NCBI GenBank assembly: GCA_040765295.1
Contig: JAXGSB010000001.1
Location: 682,001 to 746,000 of the forward strand
Direction: 5' to 3'
Length of the DNA: 64,000 nt
Origin: Scatomorpha sp040765295
GTDB taxonomy: Bacteria > Bacillota > Clostridia > Oscillospirales > Oscillospiraceae
The notes under the pieces: generated by a model
Told to the model about the DNA's origin: nothing
The model's database searches: none
Seen by the model: only the letters and a program-made list of their open reading frames with translations
In this document: positions 1-7,647 of the stretch, piece after piece
How positions within the stretch are numbered: the first letter of the stretch is position 1
Layout: every line of letters starts with the position of its first letter
Program-made: the position numbers and the translations under genes

Positions 1-273
1 CATGGAATTTAAAGTGAAGTTTTCTCCGGTTGCTTCAATGGCCTTCTCTGAGATATCCAGCAAAACAGCCTTGGCATTCGGAAAGCTGTGAGAAAGCAAA
101 AGGCTCATGGCTCCGCTTCCGCAGCCGAGCTCCGCAAATTGTTTAATATCTCTTCTTAGACTTAGGGCGAAATCGGCGAGAAGTATGCTGTCAGTGCAAA
201 GTGAAAATGCCGCGGAATTGTAATTGAACAGCGGCCCGCCTTTGAAGAGTGGACGCAGCTTGGAGTCAGACAT
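1..273 (-). CDS. tRNA1(Val)-type adenine-N6 methyltransferase, N-terminal part
   Basis: The reverse strand reads from an ATG at 273 off the left edge of the window, so the C-terminus is missing. The 91 visible residues contain an NYNSAAF stretch followed by an AELGCGSGAMSLLL segment, which is the SAM-binding glycine motif I of class I methyltransferases. The layout matches the small-methyltransferase/YfiC-TrmN6 family, which methylates A37 of tRNA1(Val). The AdoMet fold is clear. The exact substrate is inferred, because the NPPY catalytic motif lies outside the window. Confidence 0.7.
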   Translation of the reverse strand, partial: MSDSKLRPLFKGGPLFNYNSAAFSLCTDSILLADFALSLRRDIKQFAELGCGSGAMSLLLSHSFPNAKAVLLDISEKAIEATGENFTLNSM

Positions 274-297
274 AAATAATCTCCGTAAAACATTAAT

Positions 298-326
298 AAA
301 AGAGAGGCGAATAACGCCTCTCTTTT
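298..326 (-). terminator. Intrinsic terminator after the ferredoxin gene
   Basis: A perfect stem (AAAAGAGAGGCG paired with CGCCTCTCTTTT, short loop) lies between the ferredoxin stop and the methyltransferase start. It has a T run on either strand. Confidence 0.8.
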
Positions 327-341
327 GTCTCCGTCAAACAA

Positions 342-512
342 TTATTTTTCGACAATAACCTCAACAGGGCAACTTTCTACGCATGTTCCGCAGGAAACAC
401 ACTTATCCTGATCGATAACATACTTGTCATCGCCCATTTCAATTGCCTCAGTAGGACATTCGGCAGCACATGTTCCGCACATAATACATCCGTCTTCAAT
501 GAAATATGCCAT
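342..512 (-). CDS. 2[4Fe-4S] ferredoxin, 56 aa
   Basis: A 56-residue protein with two CxxCxxCxxxCP clusters (CIMCGTCAAECP at residues 9-20 and CVSCGTCVESCP at 38-49). This is the standard clostridial bacterial-type ferredoxin that carries low-potential electrons in the cytoplasm. An RBS (GGAGG, 6-8 nt spacing) precedes the ATG at 512. It is a monocistronic unit closed by the hairpin at 298-326. Identification rests on the complete cysteine pattern and family-typical length. Confidence 0.95.
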   Translation of the reverse strand: MAYFIEDGCIMCGTCAAECPTEAIEMGDDKYVIDQDKCVSCGTCVESCPVEVIVEK

Positions 513-612
513 AGTTTATACCTCCATTACCCATTACTCGGTCCATAACTCGGCCTGAGAGTAATAGTAACAAAAAACTTTTAAGATTGCAAGGTATTAA
601 AAGGTGCTAATT

Positions 613-1128
613 TTATCTTCCTATAGCTTTCCTTATAGAAGGCATGAGAGGCGGAAGCAGGGCTGAGAAGAGTATGCCCTTTACCGCAGCCAGTCCGAGG
701 CGCAGGGCCAGCACAGCGGTAATAAATCCGGGGGTGTAATATTGAAAAATTTTGCTGTCAACATATAGCGCCAAGGTGTTAAAGCCCGTAATAATGAGTT
801 CGGCAAGAACAAATACAATCAGCAAGGCCGGCATTTTCAAATCATACTCATAGCGTTTTGAGATAATACCTACAAAAATTGCAGCGGCAAAATAAGGAAG
901 TATCCAAAGAGGTGTCGTAACTGTAATCCCATAGCGCAGCAATTGATAGAGACCCGTGCCAACAAGAGAGACAAGCGCGGCATCATAAGCTCCAAAGAGA
1001 CAGGCTGCGACAAATATAGGTAAGGCCTCAAAGCTTATTTTAATGTTTCCAAGATCCAAGGCAAAGTAGCCGAGGATAGTGCAGGCAGCGGCAAGTATCG
1101 AATTTGCGGCAAGTCGAGAAGTTTTCAT
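613..1128 (-). CDS. folT: ECF transporter S component, folate type (FolT-like)
   Basis: A 171-residue hydrophobic protein with about five to six membrane spans, the size and pattern of ECF-transporter substrate-binding S components. These work with a shared EcfT/EcfA energising module, not encoded here. The start is taken at 1128 because GAAAGGAG lies just upstream; a longer reading adds ten residues without an RBS. The strong evidence for folate as substrate is the leader: a THF riboswitch at 1172-1268 directly precedes the gene. Known THF riboswitches control folT in many Firmicutes. Protein sequence alone would not distinguish folate from other vitamins. Confidence 0.85.
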   Translation of the reverse strand: MKTSRLAANSILAAACTILGYFALDLGNIKISFEALPIFVAACLFGAYDAALVSLVGTGLYQLLRYGITVTTPLWILPYFAAAIFVGIISKRYEYDLKMPALLIVFVLAELIITGFNTLALYVDSKIFQYYTPGFITAVLALRLGLAAVKGILFSALLPPLMPSIRKAIGR

Positions 1129-1171
1129 AAAAAATACTCCTTTCAAGACAGTTGCCACAAAAATACTTTAT

Positions 1172-1268
1172 GTGGCAGCGGACGCGGAGAGGGCACCGCG
1201 GAACTTAATCCTTCGTCTTGAGGCAACTTCCCATCCCCAAGCACTTTACGCGCCCAATCCTACTCTGT
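1172..1268 (-). promoter_or_regulatory. Tetrahydrofolate (THF) riboswitch
   Basis: Read on the reverse strand, the segment has the conserved blocks of the folT motif in order: AGAGTAG, GCGTAAAGTG, GGGGATGGGA, TTGCC, GACGAAGG, CGCGGTG and CCGCTGCCAC. The 3' part ends about 45 nt before the folT start, near the GAAAGGAG ribosome site. Control could therefore be by RBS sequestration. Pairing of the terminal GTGGCA/TGCCAC-type arms with the downstream gttgccac segment (1151-1158) could be the switch. Confidence 0.85.
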
Positions 1269-1296
1269 CATTTTTCTTTATTAAATTTAAGTTCTT

Positions 1297-1420
1297 CCGG
1301 CCTAAGGTAAATCACATGCACATATAAGATAGGAGATAGTTGTCGAGCAGGCCTTCGCTTACATGGGCTCAGGTTTTTAAGCTGTTTTGGGCTGACTATA
1401 CCCCTAAATCCTTAGCCTGC
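1297..1420 (-). ncRNA. Candidate structured small RNA upstream of the THF riboswitch
   Basis: About 120 nt of gene-free sequence follows a good -10 box. The predicted transcript ends pair with each other: GGCTAAGG near 1418 with CCTTAGGCC near 1300. Inside are further complementary arms (ATAGT with ACTAT, GAGC with GCTC). A long rod with self-pairing ends resembles 6S-type RNAs, but I cannot match a family consensus. It could also simply be extended folT leader. Confidence 0.35.
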
Positions 1421-1424
1421 AATG

Positions 1425-1451
1425 ATTATATCACTTTTATGATTTTAATAA
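1425..1451 (-). promoter_or_regulatory. Probable promoter for the leader/small RNA and folT
   Basis: On the reverse strand TATAAT (1425-1430) is preceded at about 15 nt by a weak TTATTA -35 (1446-1451). It lies between the metK stop and the structured leader. Confidence 0.4.
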
Positions 1452-1466
1452 AAGCCCGGTATCACA

Positions 1467-2651
1467 TCATAAGTTAAGAGCGGCCAAAAGCTCCTCGGTT
1501 CTGTTGCATCTTTCCCAAGGCAGATCGAGGTCAGGTCTTCCAAAGTGTCCATAGGTGGCAGTTTGAGCATATATAGGGGCTTTGAGACCCAAGCTCTTAA
1601 TAATAGCCGTCGGTCTCAGGTCAAACACTTTTTTAACAGCTCTTTCAAGCTCAAAATCCGAGACCTTGCCGGTGCCGAAGCTTGTCACGTTTATGCTCAC
1701 AGGATTTGCAACTCCTATAGCATAGGCAATTTGAACCTGGCAGCGACTGCAAAGACCGGCTGCAACGATATTTTTGGCAATCCAACGAGCTGCATAGCTG
1801 GCAGACCTATCAACCTTGCTGGGGTCCTTTCCCGAGAAAGCGCCGCCGCCGTGAGGCGCGCTTCCGCCATAGGTATCCACTATAATCTTGCGGCCGGTGA
1901 GACCGGAATCGGCCGCGGGACCGCCCTTAACAAAGCGGCCTGTGGGATTAATAAAAAACTTGATCTTGTCGTTTCCGAGCTTCTCGGGAATGCAGGGAAG
2001 TATGACATGTTCTATCATGTCTTTTCTGATTTGCTCCAGCGAGACGCTTTCCCTATGCTGAGTGGAGAGTACAACGGTGTCAACTCTCAGAGGTTCGCCA
2101 TTCCCGTCATATTCAACAGTGACCTGTGTTTTGCCGTCAGGCAGGAGATATGGGAAACTCCCGTTTTTTCGCACCTCACTAAGCTTTTTAGCCATCTTGT
2201 GAGCAAGATATATGGGCAGAGGCATTAAGACAGGAGTCTCGTCACAGGCATAGCCAAACATCATGCCCTGATCTCCGGCGCCGTTTTGGAGTTCCGCTTC
2301 TTCGTTGAGCTTGTTCTCAAGAGCTTTGTTAACGCCCATTGCGATATCGGAAGATTGCTCATCAATAGCCGTCAAGACAGCGCAGGTCGAAGCATCAAAG
2401 CCCATTTCCGAATCGGTATAGCCGATTTCCCTCACGGCATCTCTGACTATCTTGGGAATATCCACATAGCAGGAGGTGGAGATCTCTCCCATAATAAATA
2501 TGAGTCCCGTTGTACAGCAGCATTCACATGCAACATGGCTGTCAGGGTCCTGCTCGAGTATAGCGTCCAGAATTGAGTCTGAAATTTTGTCACATATTTT
2601 ATCGGGATGACCTTCAGTGACTGATTCAGAGGTGAATAGGTAATTTGCCAA
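1467..2651 (-). CDS. metK: S-adenosylmethionine synthetase
   Basis: Makes SAM from methionine and ATP in the cytoplasm as a tetramer. The 394-residue protein shows the family signatures: TSESVTEGHPDKICD near the N-terminus (ATP and metal site), GAGDQGMMFGYA in the middle and GGGAFSGKDPSKVDRSA (signature 2, P-loop-like). Full family length. The start is set at the TTG at 2651, because AAAAGGAG sits 8 nt before it. A GTG nine bases upstream would overlap that ribosome site. Expression is controlled by the SAM-I riboswitch and terminator just upstream, giving feedback by the product. Confidence 0.97.
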   Translation of the reverse strand: MANYLFTSESVTEGHPDKICDKISDSILDAILEQDPDSHVACECCCTTGLIFIMGEISTSCYVDIPKIVRDAVREIGYTDSEMGFDASTCAVLTAIDEQSSDIAMGVNKALENKLNEEAELQNGAGDQGMMFGYACDETPVLMPLPIYLAHKMAKKLSEVRKNGSFPYLLPDGKTQVTVEYDGNGEPLRVDTVVLSTQHRESVSLEQIRKDMIEHVILPCIPEKLGNDKIKFFINPTGRFVKGGPAADSGLTGRKIIVDTYGGSAPHGGGAFSGKDPSKVDRSASYAARWIAKNIVAAGLCSRCQVQIAYAIGVANPVSINVTSFGTGKVSDFELERAVKKVFDLRPTAIIKSLGLKAPIYAQTATYGHFGRPDLDLPWERCNRTEELLAALNL

Positions 2652-2682
2652 ATTAAACACTCCTTTTATCTTAGAGGGAAAG

Positions 2683-2707
2683 AAAAAGACCCGCTTATCG
2701 GCGGGCT
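2683..2707 (-). terminator. Expression-platform terminator of the metK riboswitch
   Basis: The reverse strand has AGCCCGC-CGATAA-GCGGGT followed by CTTTTTC, between the SAM aptamer and the metK ribosome site. This is the expected transcription-termination switch. Confidence 0.85.
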
Positions 2708-2715
2708 AAAAAAGA

Positions 2716-2815
2716 ACAATCTCATCTTTCGAATAACTCGCCGGATTTAGCACCTTGAATAAACAGGTTGCCGGGCTTCACAGGACCGTTTCCTCCACCA
2801 CTCTTGATAAGATTT
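2716..2815 (-). promoter_or_regulatory. SAM-I (S-box) riboswitch
   Basis: The reverse strand contains the S-box core in order: CTTATCAAGAG, GGTGGAGG, an AAGCCCGGCAACC block, AGGTGCTAAATCC and GAAAGATGAGA. It lies directly before metK, its classic target. Bound SAM stabilises the aptamer and permits the terminator at 2683-2707 to form. Confidence 0.95.
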
Positions 2816-2946
2816 TAAATTGTAAACAGAAGTATATACCACACTTTGGCAAAAAGCAACAAATAATAAAGGCTAAAATAAACAAAAAAATAAAAATATT
2901 GACATTTGTATGTTTTTGCAAGATAATGCAGGAAGAGGTGAGTGTT

Positions 2947-3648
2947 ATGCAATCGAATAGAACTAACCTACCGGCAGTAATTATAATGCTTTTGATTTTA
3001 CTACTCATTGTTGTGGCAGTTGCCTTGATAATGAGATCTTGCGGCAATGTCAAAGAGGTGGAAATAATAAACCAGCCTTCGGGAGCAGCCGACAATCAAA
3101 ACCCGGGCCAAGTGGGCCCCAATCTCCCCGGCCAGGTAAGCACCACGCCGGTGTATGATCCCGGAGTATATGTCCCCGGAGGAAATCCTCAGAATCCTCA
3201 AAATCCTCAAAACCCTCAGAATCCCGCACAGACGACGCCGACTGTCGTACCGGCAACGCCGGCTGTTGTGCCTACCCCGGTGCCGGCCGAATCCTCGGGC
3301 TCTTTCATGTCAACTAATAAAAAGCTGAATATCAGAGCGGATTGGCAGCTCACACCCTCCGTTGGTGAAAGCTACAGCCTCACACTCAATCTATATGCTG
3401 TTTCATATTCGCTGTACTGCAGAGAGATGCCCAGCGGCGGCACCCTTACAATTGGCGGCAGGTCCTATTCATTTACCACAAAGGCCGTAAACTACGACGG
3501 GCCCGGCAAGGGTGAGAACCTCCTTGCAACCTATCATATGACAATCTCCAAGGCGGCATTGGGAAATGCCACGGTCAGTTGGTACTTTAACGGAACATAC
3601 AGCGGTCAGCATATTGATTCTGTTGTCGCAAAGGGAAAAATAGGCTAA
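2947..3648 (+). CDS. Membrane-anchored extracytoplasmic protein, function unknown
   Basis: A 233-residue protein. It has a short cytoplasmic N-terminus, one strong transmembrane helix (about residues 10-32), then a long Pro/Gln/Asn-rich linker with NPQ tandem repeats, and a C-terminal domain of about 110 residues rich in beta-type sequence. The ATG at 2947 is chosen for the GAGGTGAG just upstream. Upstream in-frame starts would run through the divergent metK leader. It is probably exported and anchored, with the globular domain outside. I do not recognise the domain. The gene is divergent from metK. Confidence 0.6.
   Translation: MQSNRTNLPAVIIMLLILLLIVVAVALIMRSCGNVKEVEIINQPSGAADNQNPGQVGPNLPGQVSTTPVYDPGVYVPGGNPQNPQNPQNPQNPAQTTPTVVPATPAVVPTPVPAESSGSFMSTNKKLNIRADWQLTPSVGESYSLTLNLYAVSYSLYCREMPSGGTLTIGGRSYSFTTKAVNYDGPGKGENLLATYHMTISKAALGNATVSWYFNGTYSGQHIDSVVAKGKIG
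3184..3225 (+). repeat. 9-bp tandem repeat encoding NPQ
   Basis: Four to five copies of AATCCTCAG-like units in frame inside the linker of the preceding protein. Such slippage-prone repeats commonly vary in number. Confidence 0.8.
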
Positions 3649-3700
3649 AGTCCGATATCTGATTCCCTGAAATAAGCAAAGTTTTAAGACAAAAGAATAC

Positions 3701-3729
3701 TTGAAAAACGCACAGACTTGCGGTATAAT
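3701..3729 (+). promoter_or_regulatory. Promoter of tRNA-Leu
   Basis: TTGAAA (3701-3706), 17-nt spacer, TATAAT (3724-3729), about 10 nt before the tRNA 5' end. Confidence 0.85.
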
Positions 3730-3739
3730 TCACTGCAAT

Positions 3740-3826
3740 GCCGGTGTGTCGGAATTGGTAGACGAGATAGACTCAAAATCTATTATCCGCAAGGGTGTGT
3801 GGGTTCGAGTCCCACCACCGGTACCA
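3740..3826 (+). tRNA. tRNA-Leu (anticodon CAA)
   Basis: An 87-nt class II tRNA with a long variable arm. The acceptor GCCGGTG pairs with CACCGGT, the anticodon stem ATAGA/TCTAT encloses loop CTCAAAA (anticodon CAA), the T-arm contains GGTTCGAGTCC, and a CCA end is encoded. An IS begins at the base after CCA. Confidence 0.95.
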
Positions 3827-5628
3827 CATTTTGTCCGAAAAGCCGGAATAAAGCCGGATTTTCGGACATTTTTCTTTGTTTTTTGCACTTTTTTTGAAAA
3901 ATATGAAGCAGCCGTTCATCACATGGCCGCTATCAGTGCCTTTGCTCCTATCATATTGATTGCTCTTGTTATGTTGTAGGCCAGAAAACTCAGCCCCAGC
4001 TCTGCTGAGGCTTTTTCTTTGCCCTTACACAGTAAATAATGTGCACCGTTATACCATTTTACCGTTCCGAACGGATGCTCAGAAAGACACATTCGCTCTT
4101 TTAACTTTTCTTTGTTGTCTTCTATGCGCAAAACAACTTTTTTCTTCGGCACGTGTCCCGTATCAAGAGTGTGGTTATTTGGACTGATTCTTGCATTCGG
4201 CGGTATTGCCTGTATAGGTCCTCTGAGAATCCCGAACATTTTTACTGGTACACAGTCTGTTTCAGGGCCAAAGCTGACCTCTTTCCATTCCGCATTTGTA
4301 CATTTGTTTTTACAAGCTCGACAACGTTCTTTATCTTTGTATACCGTATTTCTGCCGCGTTTTTTGGAATACCGAAGCTCATGTCCCATGGGGCAGATTA
4401 CTCTTCCCTCGGAATCTCGTACAAAACAACTGATTGCTCCTTTGGTCTGTAATTCCACTGTGATGCCGCTGCCCTCATAGATATTAGGCAAAACTCCCGC
4501 TTTTATGCACTTCTCGATATCTTCCCGTTTTGTGGAATTTCGCTCTTCTTCCGTTATCTCATTTTCCTCATAGGGCAGGTCATAGCTTCGCTCTTCCTTG
4601 TCGTACTTCAGAGCAACCGTAGGAGCTGTTCCGTCGTAGATACAATCTAATATATCTGCCTTGCTTTCATAACCTTTATCCGCAACAACCGATATTGTCG
4701 ATACTTCCAGCTGCTCCTTGGCTTGTGATGCAAGCTTAGATAAAAGTCCTTGATCTGTATTGCGGTTTGTAACCTCATACTCCGCTATCATATGGCTCCC
4801 GCTGTCAACTGCCGTCTGTACATTGTAGCAACAGTGAAATCCGTCTTTTGAGTGCATTCGTCTGGCTTCAGAATCTGTCGTCAATATCTGCCGTTCTCCG
4901 CTTTCAAGAAGCTCTTTTAAAATACCCTCGTATTTTTCTTGGCGAGTACGAAGTTCTTCTACTGCCGCTTTTACCTTGCCGTTTTCTTCTTCTGTTGCAG
5001 GTTCCGATTGGTCGCACTCTTCCATTTCCTCAAGATATTTCTTTATCTTCTCATCTATATGTGCCAGCTTCTTTTCCAATACCTCTTTATTGTAGCAATT
5101 ATCTTTACTGTTTACTGCTCGTATTTTGCTCCCGTCTATTGCCAGAAGCTCTCGATTATATAGTCCAAGCTTTATACACAGTTTTCCAAAGGCGCGAAAT
5201 GTATTGCGTATTGCAGATGCATTTTCCTTTCGAAAATCTGAAATAGTCCGAAAGTCAGGCTTTAACTCTCCAAGCAGATAGAAAAGTTCTATGTTCCTCC
5301 TGCATTCTCTCATCAGCATACGGCTGGAGCGAATTCGATTGAGATAGCCATAAATATACAGTTTCAATAAATCTCTCGGATCATAGGCAGGTCGGCCGGT
5401 CTGAGCAGGTTGGGATTTTGAAAATCCCAATCCTTCCATATCCAAAGAATCTACAAATGCATCAATCACCCTAACCGGGTTTTCATCATCTATATAGTCC
5501 TCAACACATTCAGGCAGAAAGTTGATTTGCATACGATCTTTCTTTTCTATATACTTCATCTTTTTCACTCACCTCTTGCCATATTTTAACATATTTCCAC
5601 CCTTATTCCTCTCTTTTCGGACAGTCTG
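3827..5628 (-). mobile_element. IS1182-like element, intact copy, directly after tRNA-Leu CCA
   Basis: A 1802-bp element with imperfect 16-bp terminal inverted repeats (13/16 identical): left CATTTTGTCCGAAAAG, right reverse complement CAGACTGTCCGAAAAG. ACCA lies on both sides (3823-3826, which is the tRNA tail, and 5629-5632), consistent with a 4-bp target duplication. The left end carries a hairpin (GTCCGAAAA...TTTTCGGAC, then ATTTTTC) that acts as a terminator for the tRNA transcript. The transposase is on the opposite strand, reading toward the tRNA. Boundaries were set by comparing three copies in this window. Confidence 0.85.
3919..5559 (-). CDS. IS1182-family DDE transposase
   Basis: A 546-residue transposase. 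It has the N-terminal DUF772-type domain (YDPRDLLKLYIYGYLNRIRSSR), a DDE core with AIDGSKI, TTDSEARR and VVADKGYES, a Cys-rich insert (CRACKNKC), and a C-terminal block with SEHPFGTVKW supplying the glutamate. The ATG at 5559 is preferred, with AGAGGTGAG nine bases upstream. A GTG at 5568 overlaps that site. This is the only full-length open copy of three in the window, so it is the probable source of mobility. Confidence 0.93.
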   Translation of the reverse strand: MKYIEKKDRMQINFLPECVEDYIDDENPVRVIDAFVDSLDMEGLGFSKSQPAQTGRPAYDPRDLLKLYIYGYLNRIRSSRMLMRECRRNIELFYLLGELKPDFRTISDFRKENASAIRNTFRAFGKLCIKLGLYNRELLAIDGSKIRAVNSKDNCYNKEVLEKKLAHIDEKIKKYLEEMEECDQSEPATEEENGKVKAAVEELRTRQEKYEGILKELLESGERQILTTDSEARRMHSKDGFHCCYNVQTAVDSGSHMIAEYEVTNRNTDQGLLSKLASQAKEQLEVSTISVVADKGYESKADILDCIYDGTAPTVALKYDKEERSYDLPYEENEITEEERNSTKREDIEKCIKAGVLPNIYEGSGITVELQTKGAISCFVRDSEGRVICPMGHELRYSKKRGRNTVYKDKERCRACKNKCTNAEWKEVSFGPETDCVPVKMFGILRGPIQAIPPNARISPNNHTLDTGHVPKKKVVLRIEDNKEKLKERMCLSEHPFGTVKWYNGAHYLLCKGKEKASAELGLSFLAYNITRAINMIGAKALIAAM

Positions 5629-5640
5629 ACCAAAAAAGAT

Positions 5641-5673
5641 AAACCCTGTAAGTGTAACGCTTGCAGGGTTTTT
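5641..5673. terminator. Native terminator displaced from tRNA-Leu by the IS
   Basis: AAACCCTGTAAG-TGTAA-CGCTTGCAGGGTTTTT lies just beyond the right IS end. It would have ended the tRNA-Leu transcript before insertion and also serves the convergent regulator gene. Confidence 0.75.
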
Positions 5674-5697
5674 GATCATTAACTTAACTTTAAAAAC

Positions 5698-6414
5698 TTA
5701 TACAATGCCGTTCTTTAATGCGAACATGTCATCAATAGCGACAAGCATATGGTAGCGCATTGCAAGGGCAGCGGCCTCACCGTTTCGCAGTTTAAGGTAG
5801 CGAACAATGTCGGCGTGATTTTGCACTGCATTTCGTTTATACCGCTCGCATAACCGTCCGTACAGGCTCTTTACCATGTCATAATATATTGAGGCATGCA
5901 GCGATGGGATTAGACGCTCCATGACGATATTGTGTGTTGCTCTCGCTAGGGCGCAGTGGAATTGCTGGTCCGCCGAGAGAAAATCCACATCCGATAGATT
6001 AACAAGAGAATTTTCGTGTTCCATGATTGCCTCAATTTCCGCAATTTCCTCATCTGTGGCATTTTCTGCAACCATTGTCATGGCGTCACCTTCTAGGATG
6101 CGCCTCACTCTGTACCAGTCGATCAGCACAGAAGCCGTATCGTGAATATCATCTGTCTGTATGCTGATTCCCAGCGGATTCCTAGAGACACCGGGATTCT
6201 CAGATACAAAAGTGCCGACACCTCGCTTTACGGTCAGTATGCCGCGCGCCTCAAGCTGCTTTGAAGCTTCTCTGATAGAGGTGCGGCTTGCGCCCAGCAT
6301 CTCTGAGAGCTGACGCTCTGTCGGCAGCTTCTCTCCTGGTTTATATTTTTTGCCTTCAAAAATGATTTCCGCAAGTTCTTCGGCAATTTTGGATGACAGT
6401 GGCTGTGACTTCAT
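5698..6414 (-). CDS. FadR-type (GntR/FCD) transcriptional regulator
   Basis: A 238-residue DNA-binding regulator. The N-terminal winged helix of GntR type has KLPTERQLSEMLGASRTSIREASKQLEARG (residues about 30-60). It is followed by an all-helical FCD ligand domain with the spaced His/Asp metal residues (DQQFHCALARATHN, then HADIVRYL). FCD regulators usually sense small carboxylic acids. The ATG at 6414 follows GGCGGAAG. The gene is divergent from the panB operon. Two GGTNNNACC sites in the shared 300-bp region fit the operators known for this family, so it probably controls that operon. Confidence 0.85.
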   Translation of the reverse strand: MKSQPLSSKIAEELAEIIFEGKKYKPGEKLPTERQLSEMLGASRTSIREASKQLEARGILTVKRGVGTFVSENPGVSRNPLGISIQTDDIHDTASVLIDWYRVRRILEGDAMTMVAENATDEEIAEIEAIMEHENSLVNLSDVDFLSADQQFHCALARATHNIVMERLIPSLHASIYYDMVKSLYGRLCERYKRNAVQNHADIVRYLKLRNGEAAALAMRYHMLVAIDDMFALKNGIV

Positions 6415-6467
6415 ATGTATTCTTCCGCCTGATAAGCCCATTTATGCTTAAGATTTATTTGATAACA

Positions 6468-6496
6468 ATAATAACTTTTTGACAAAAAAATGTCAA
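6468..6496 (-). promoter_or_regulatory. Promoter of the GntR-family regulator
   Basis: On the reverse strand: TTGACA (6491-6496), 17-nt spacer, TATTAT (6468-6473). The -35 hexamer is half of a TTGACA/TGTCAA inverted repeat (6479-6496). Confidence 0.7.
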
Positions 6497-6521
6497 GAAT
6501 GAAGACGCGCTAGGCAACAGA

Positions 6522-6530
6522 GGTATTACC
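6522..6530. promoter_or_regulatory. Putative FCD-regulator operator 1
   Basis: GGTATTACC fits the GGTNNNACC core bound by FadR-subfamily regulators such as PdhR. It lies about 26 bp upstream of the regulator -35 box. It is the reverse complement of operator 2. Confidence 0.5.
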
Positions 6531-6647
6531 ACTGACGAAAAGTGACGATGTAGTGAGAGGAATCAATATTATGGGCCATTCTACCAAAAAAATGTGGCTC
6601 TAGACTGGATAATTCAACGAAATTTCAGTTAATATAACGATTTTATA

Positions 6648-6676
6648 TTGACTTAAACAAAATCTATAGGTATACT
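6648..6676 (+). promoter_or_regulatory. Promoter of the panB operon
   Basis: TTGACT (6648-6653), 17-nt spacer, TATACT (6671-6676). Transcription should start near 6683, with operator 2 just downstream. Confidence 0.75.
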
Positions 6677-6689
6677 GAATTAAAGCATA

Positions 6690-6698
6690 GGTAATACC
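6690..6698. promoter_or_regulatory. Putative FCD-regulator operator 2
   Basis: GGTAATACC sits immediately downstream of the predicted start of the panB transcript. Bound regulator there would block transcription. Confidence 0.55.
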
Positions 6699-6735
6699 AT
6701 GCGTGAAAATTATATATCAGAAAGGATAATGCTGT

Positions 6736-7569
6736 ATGGGCAAGAAAAAAATGTCAGTACTCGATTTCCAAAAGTATAAGGACGAGGGGCGCAAGTTTGC
6801 GTATGCCACGGCCTATGACTACACCACGGCGTCAATTGTTGACGAAAGCAATGTAGAGGTAATTCTCGTCGGTGACTCACTGGGCATGATCATGCTGGGA
6901 TATACAACAACCGTCGGCGTCACTATGGACGATATGATTCACCACATAAAACCTGTCGTAAAGGGCGCTCCGAACACTTTTATTGCCGGAGATATGCCTT
7001 TCGGCTCATATCAGGAGAGCCCGGAACAGGCCATCCGCAATGCCAGCCGCATACTCATGGAGACAAACTGCGACTGCGTAAAACTTGAGGGCGGAGTCGC
7101 CATGGCGCCGACAATTAAGCGCATGGTGGAAGTGGGTATACCCGTCATGGGCCACATAGGCATGACACCGCAGTCGGCAACCTCGTTTGGAGGCTTCAAG
7201 GTTCAGGGCGGCACTCCGGAAGGCGCTAAAAAACTTATAGAAGACGCCAAGGCAATCGAGGCTGCCGGGGCGTTTTCCATTGTTGTTGAGTGTGTACCTT
7301 CAGTCGTTGCGGCCGCGCTTACCAAGGCCGTAAAAGTCCCCATACTCGGCATCGGCGCGGGTTCGGATGTCGACTGTCAAGTGCTGGTCACACAGGATTT
7401 GCTGGATATGTACGGCGATTTTAAGCCGAAGTTTGTAAAGCACTTTGCACATATCCGCAAGGCGATGGTCGATGGACTAAACGCTTTCCATAAAGAAACC
7501 GTGGACGGCACCTTCCCGACTCCCGAATATAGCTTCAACAAGCAGGTTGAGATACCTCCGATAGACTGA
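6736..7569 (+). CDS. panB: 3-methyl-2-oxobutanoate hydroxymethyltransferase (ketopantoate aldolase)
   Basis: Interconverts 2-oxoisovalerate plus 5,10-methylene-THF with ketopantoate plus THF. The 277-residue TIM-barrel protein keeps the metal and substrate residues of PanB: VGDSLGM (Asp), AGDMPFGSYQ (Asp), CVKLEGG (Lys) and VVECVP (Glu). Length is normal. It is first gene of a unit with a cyclase-family hydrolase, panE and the formate/THF genes. panC and panD are not in this window. The reaction is reversible, so the direction in this operon, synthesis or breakdown, is open. Confidence 0.95.
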   Translation: MGKKKMSVLDFQKYKDEGRKFAYATAYDYTTASIVDESNVEVILVGDSLGMIMLGYTTTVGVTMDDMIHHIKPVVKGAPNTFIAGDMPFGSYQESPEQAIRNASRILMETNCDCVKLEGGVAMAPTIKRMVEVGIPVMGHIGMTPQSATSFGGFKVQGGTPEGAKKLIEDAKAIEAAGAFSIVVECVPSVVAAALTKAVKVPILGIGAGSDVDCQVLVTQDLLDMYGDFKPKFVKHFAHIRKAMVDGLNAFHKETVDGTFPTPEYSFNKQVEIPPID

Positions 7570-7647
7570 AACGTTTAAGAAAAACAAGCTCGAAACCAAT
7601 ACACAAAATATTAAGTCAAATAATTAAAAATGAAAGGAAGTAATAAT

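Noticed and set aside
1545..2228. Long open frame opposite metK
   Set aside because: Antisense to a clearly conserved gene, no ribosome site and no recognisable motif.
3184..3225. Short tandem repeats considered as a CRISPR-like array
   Set aside because: Period is 9 bp, in frame with NPQ codons, with no spacers.
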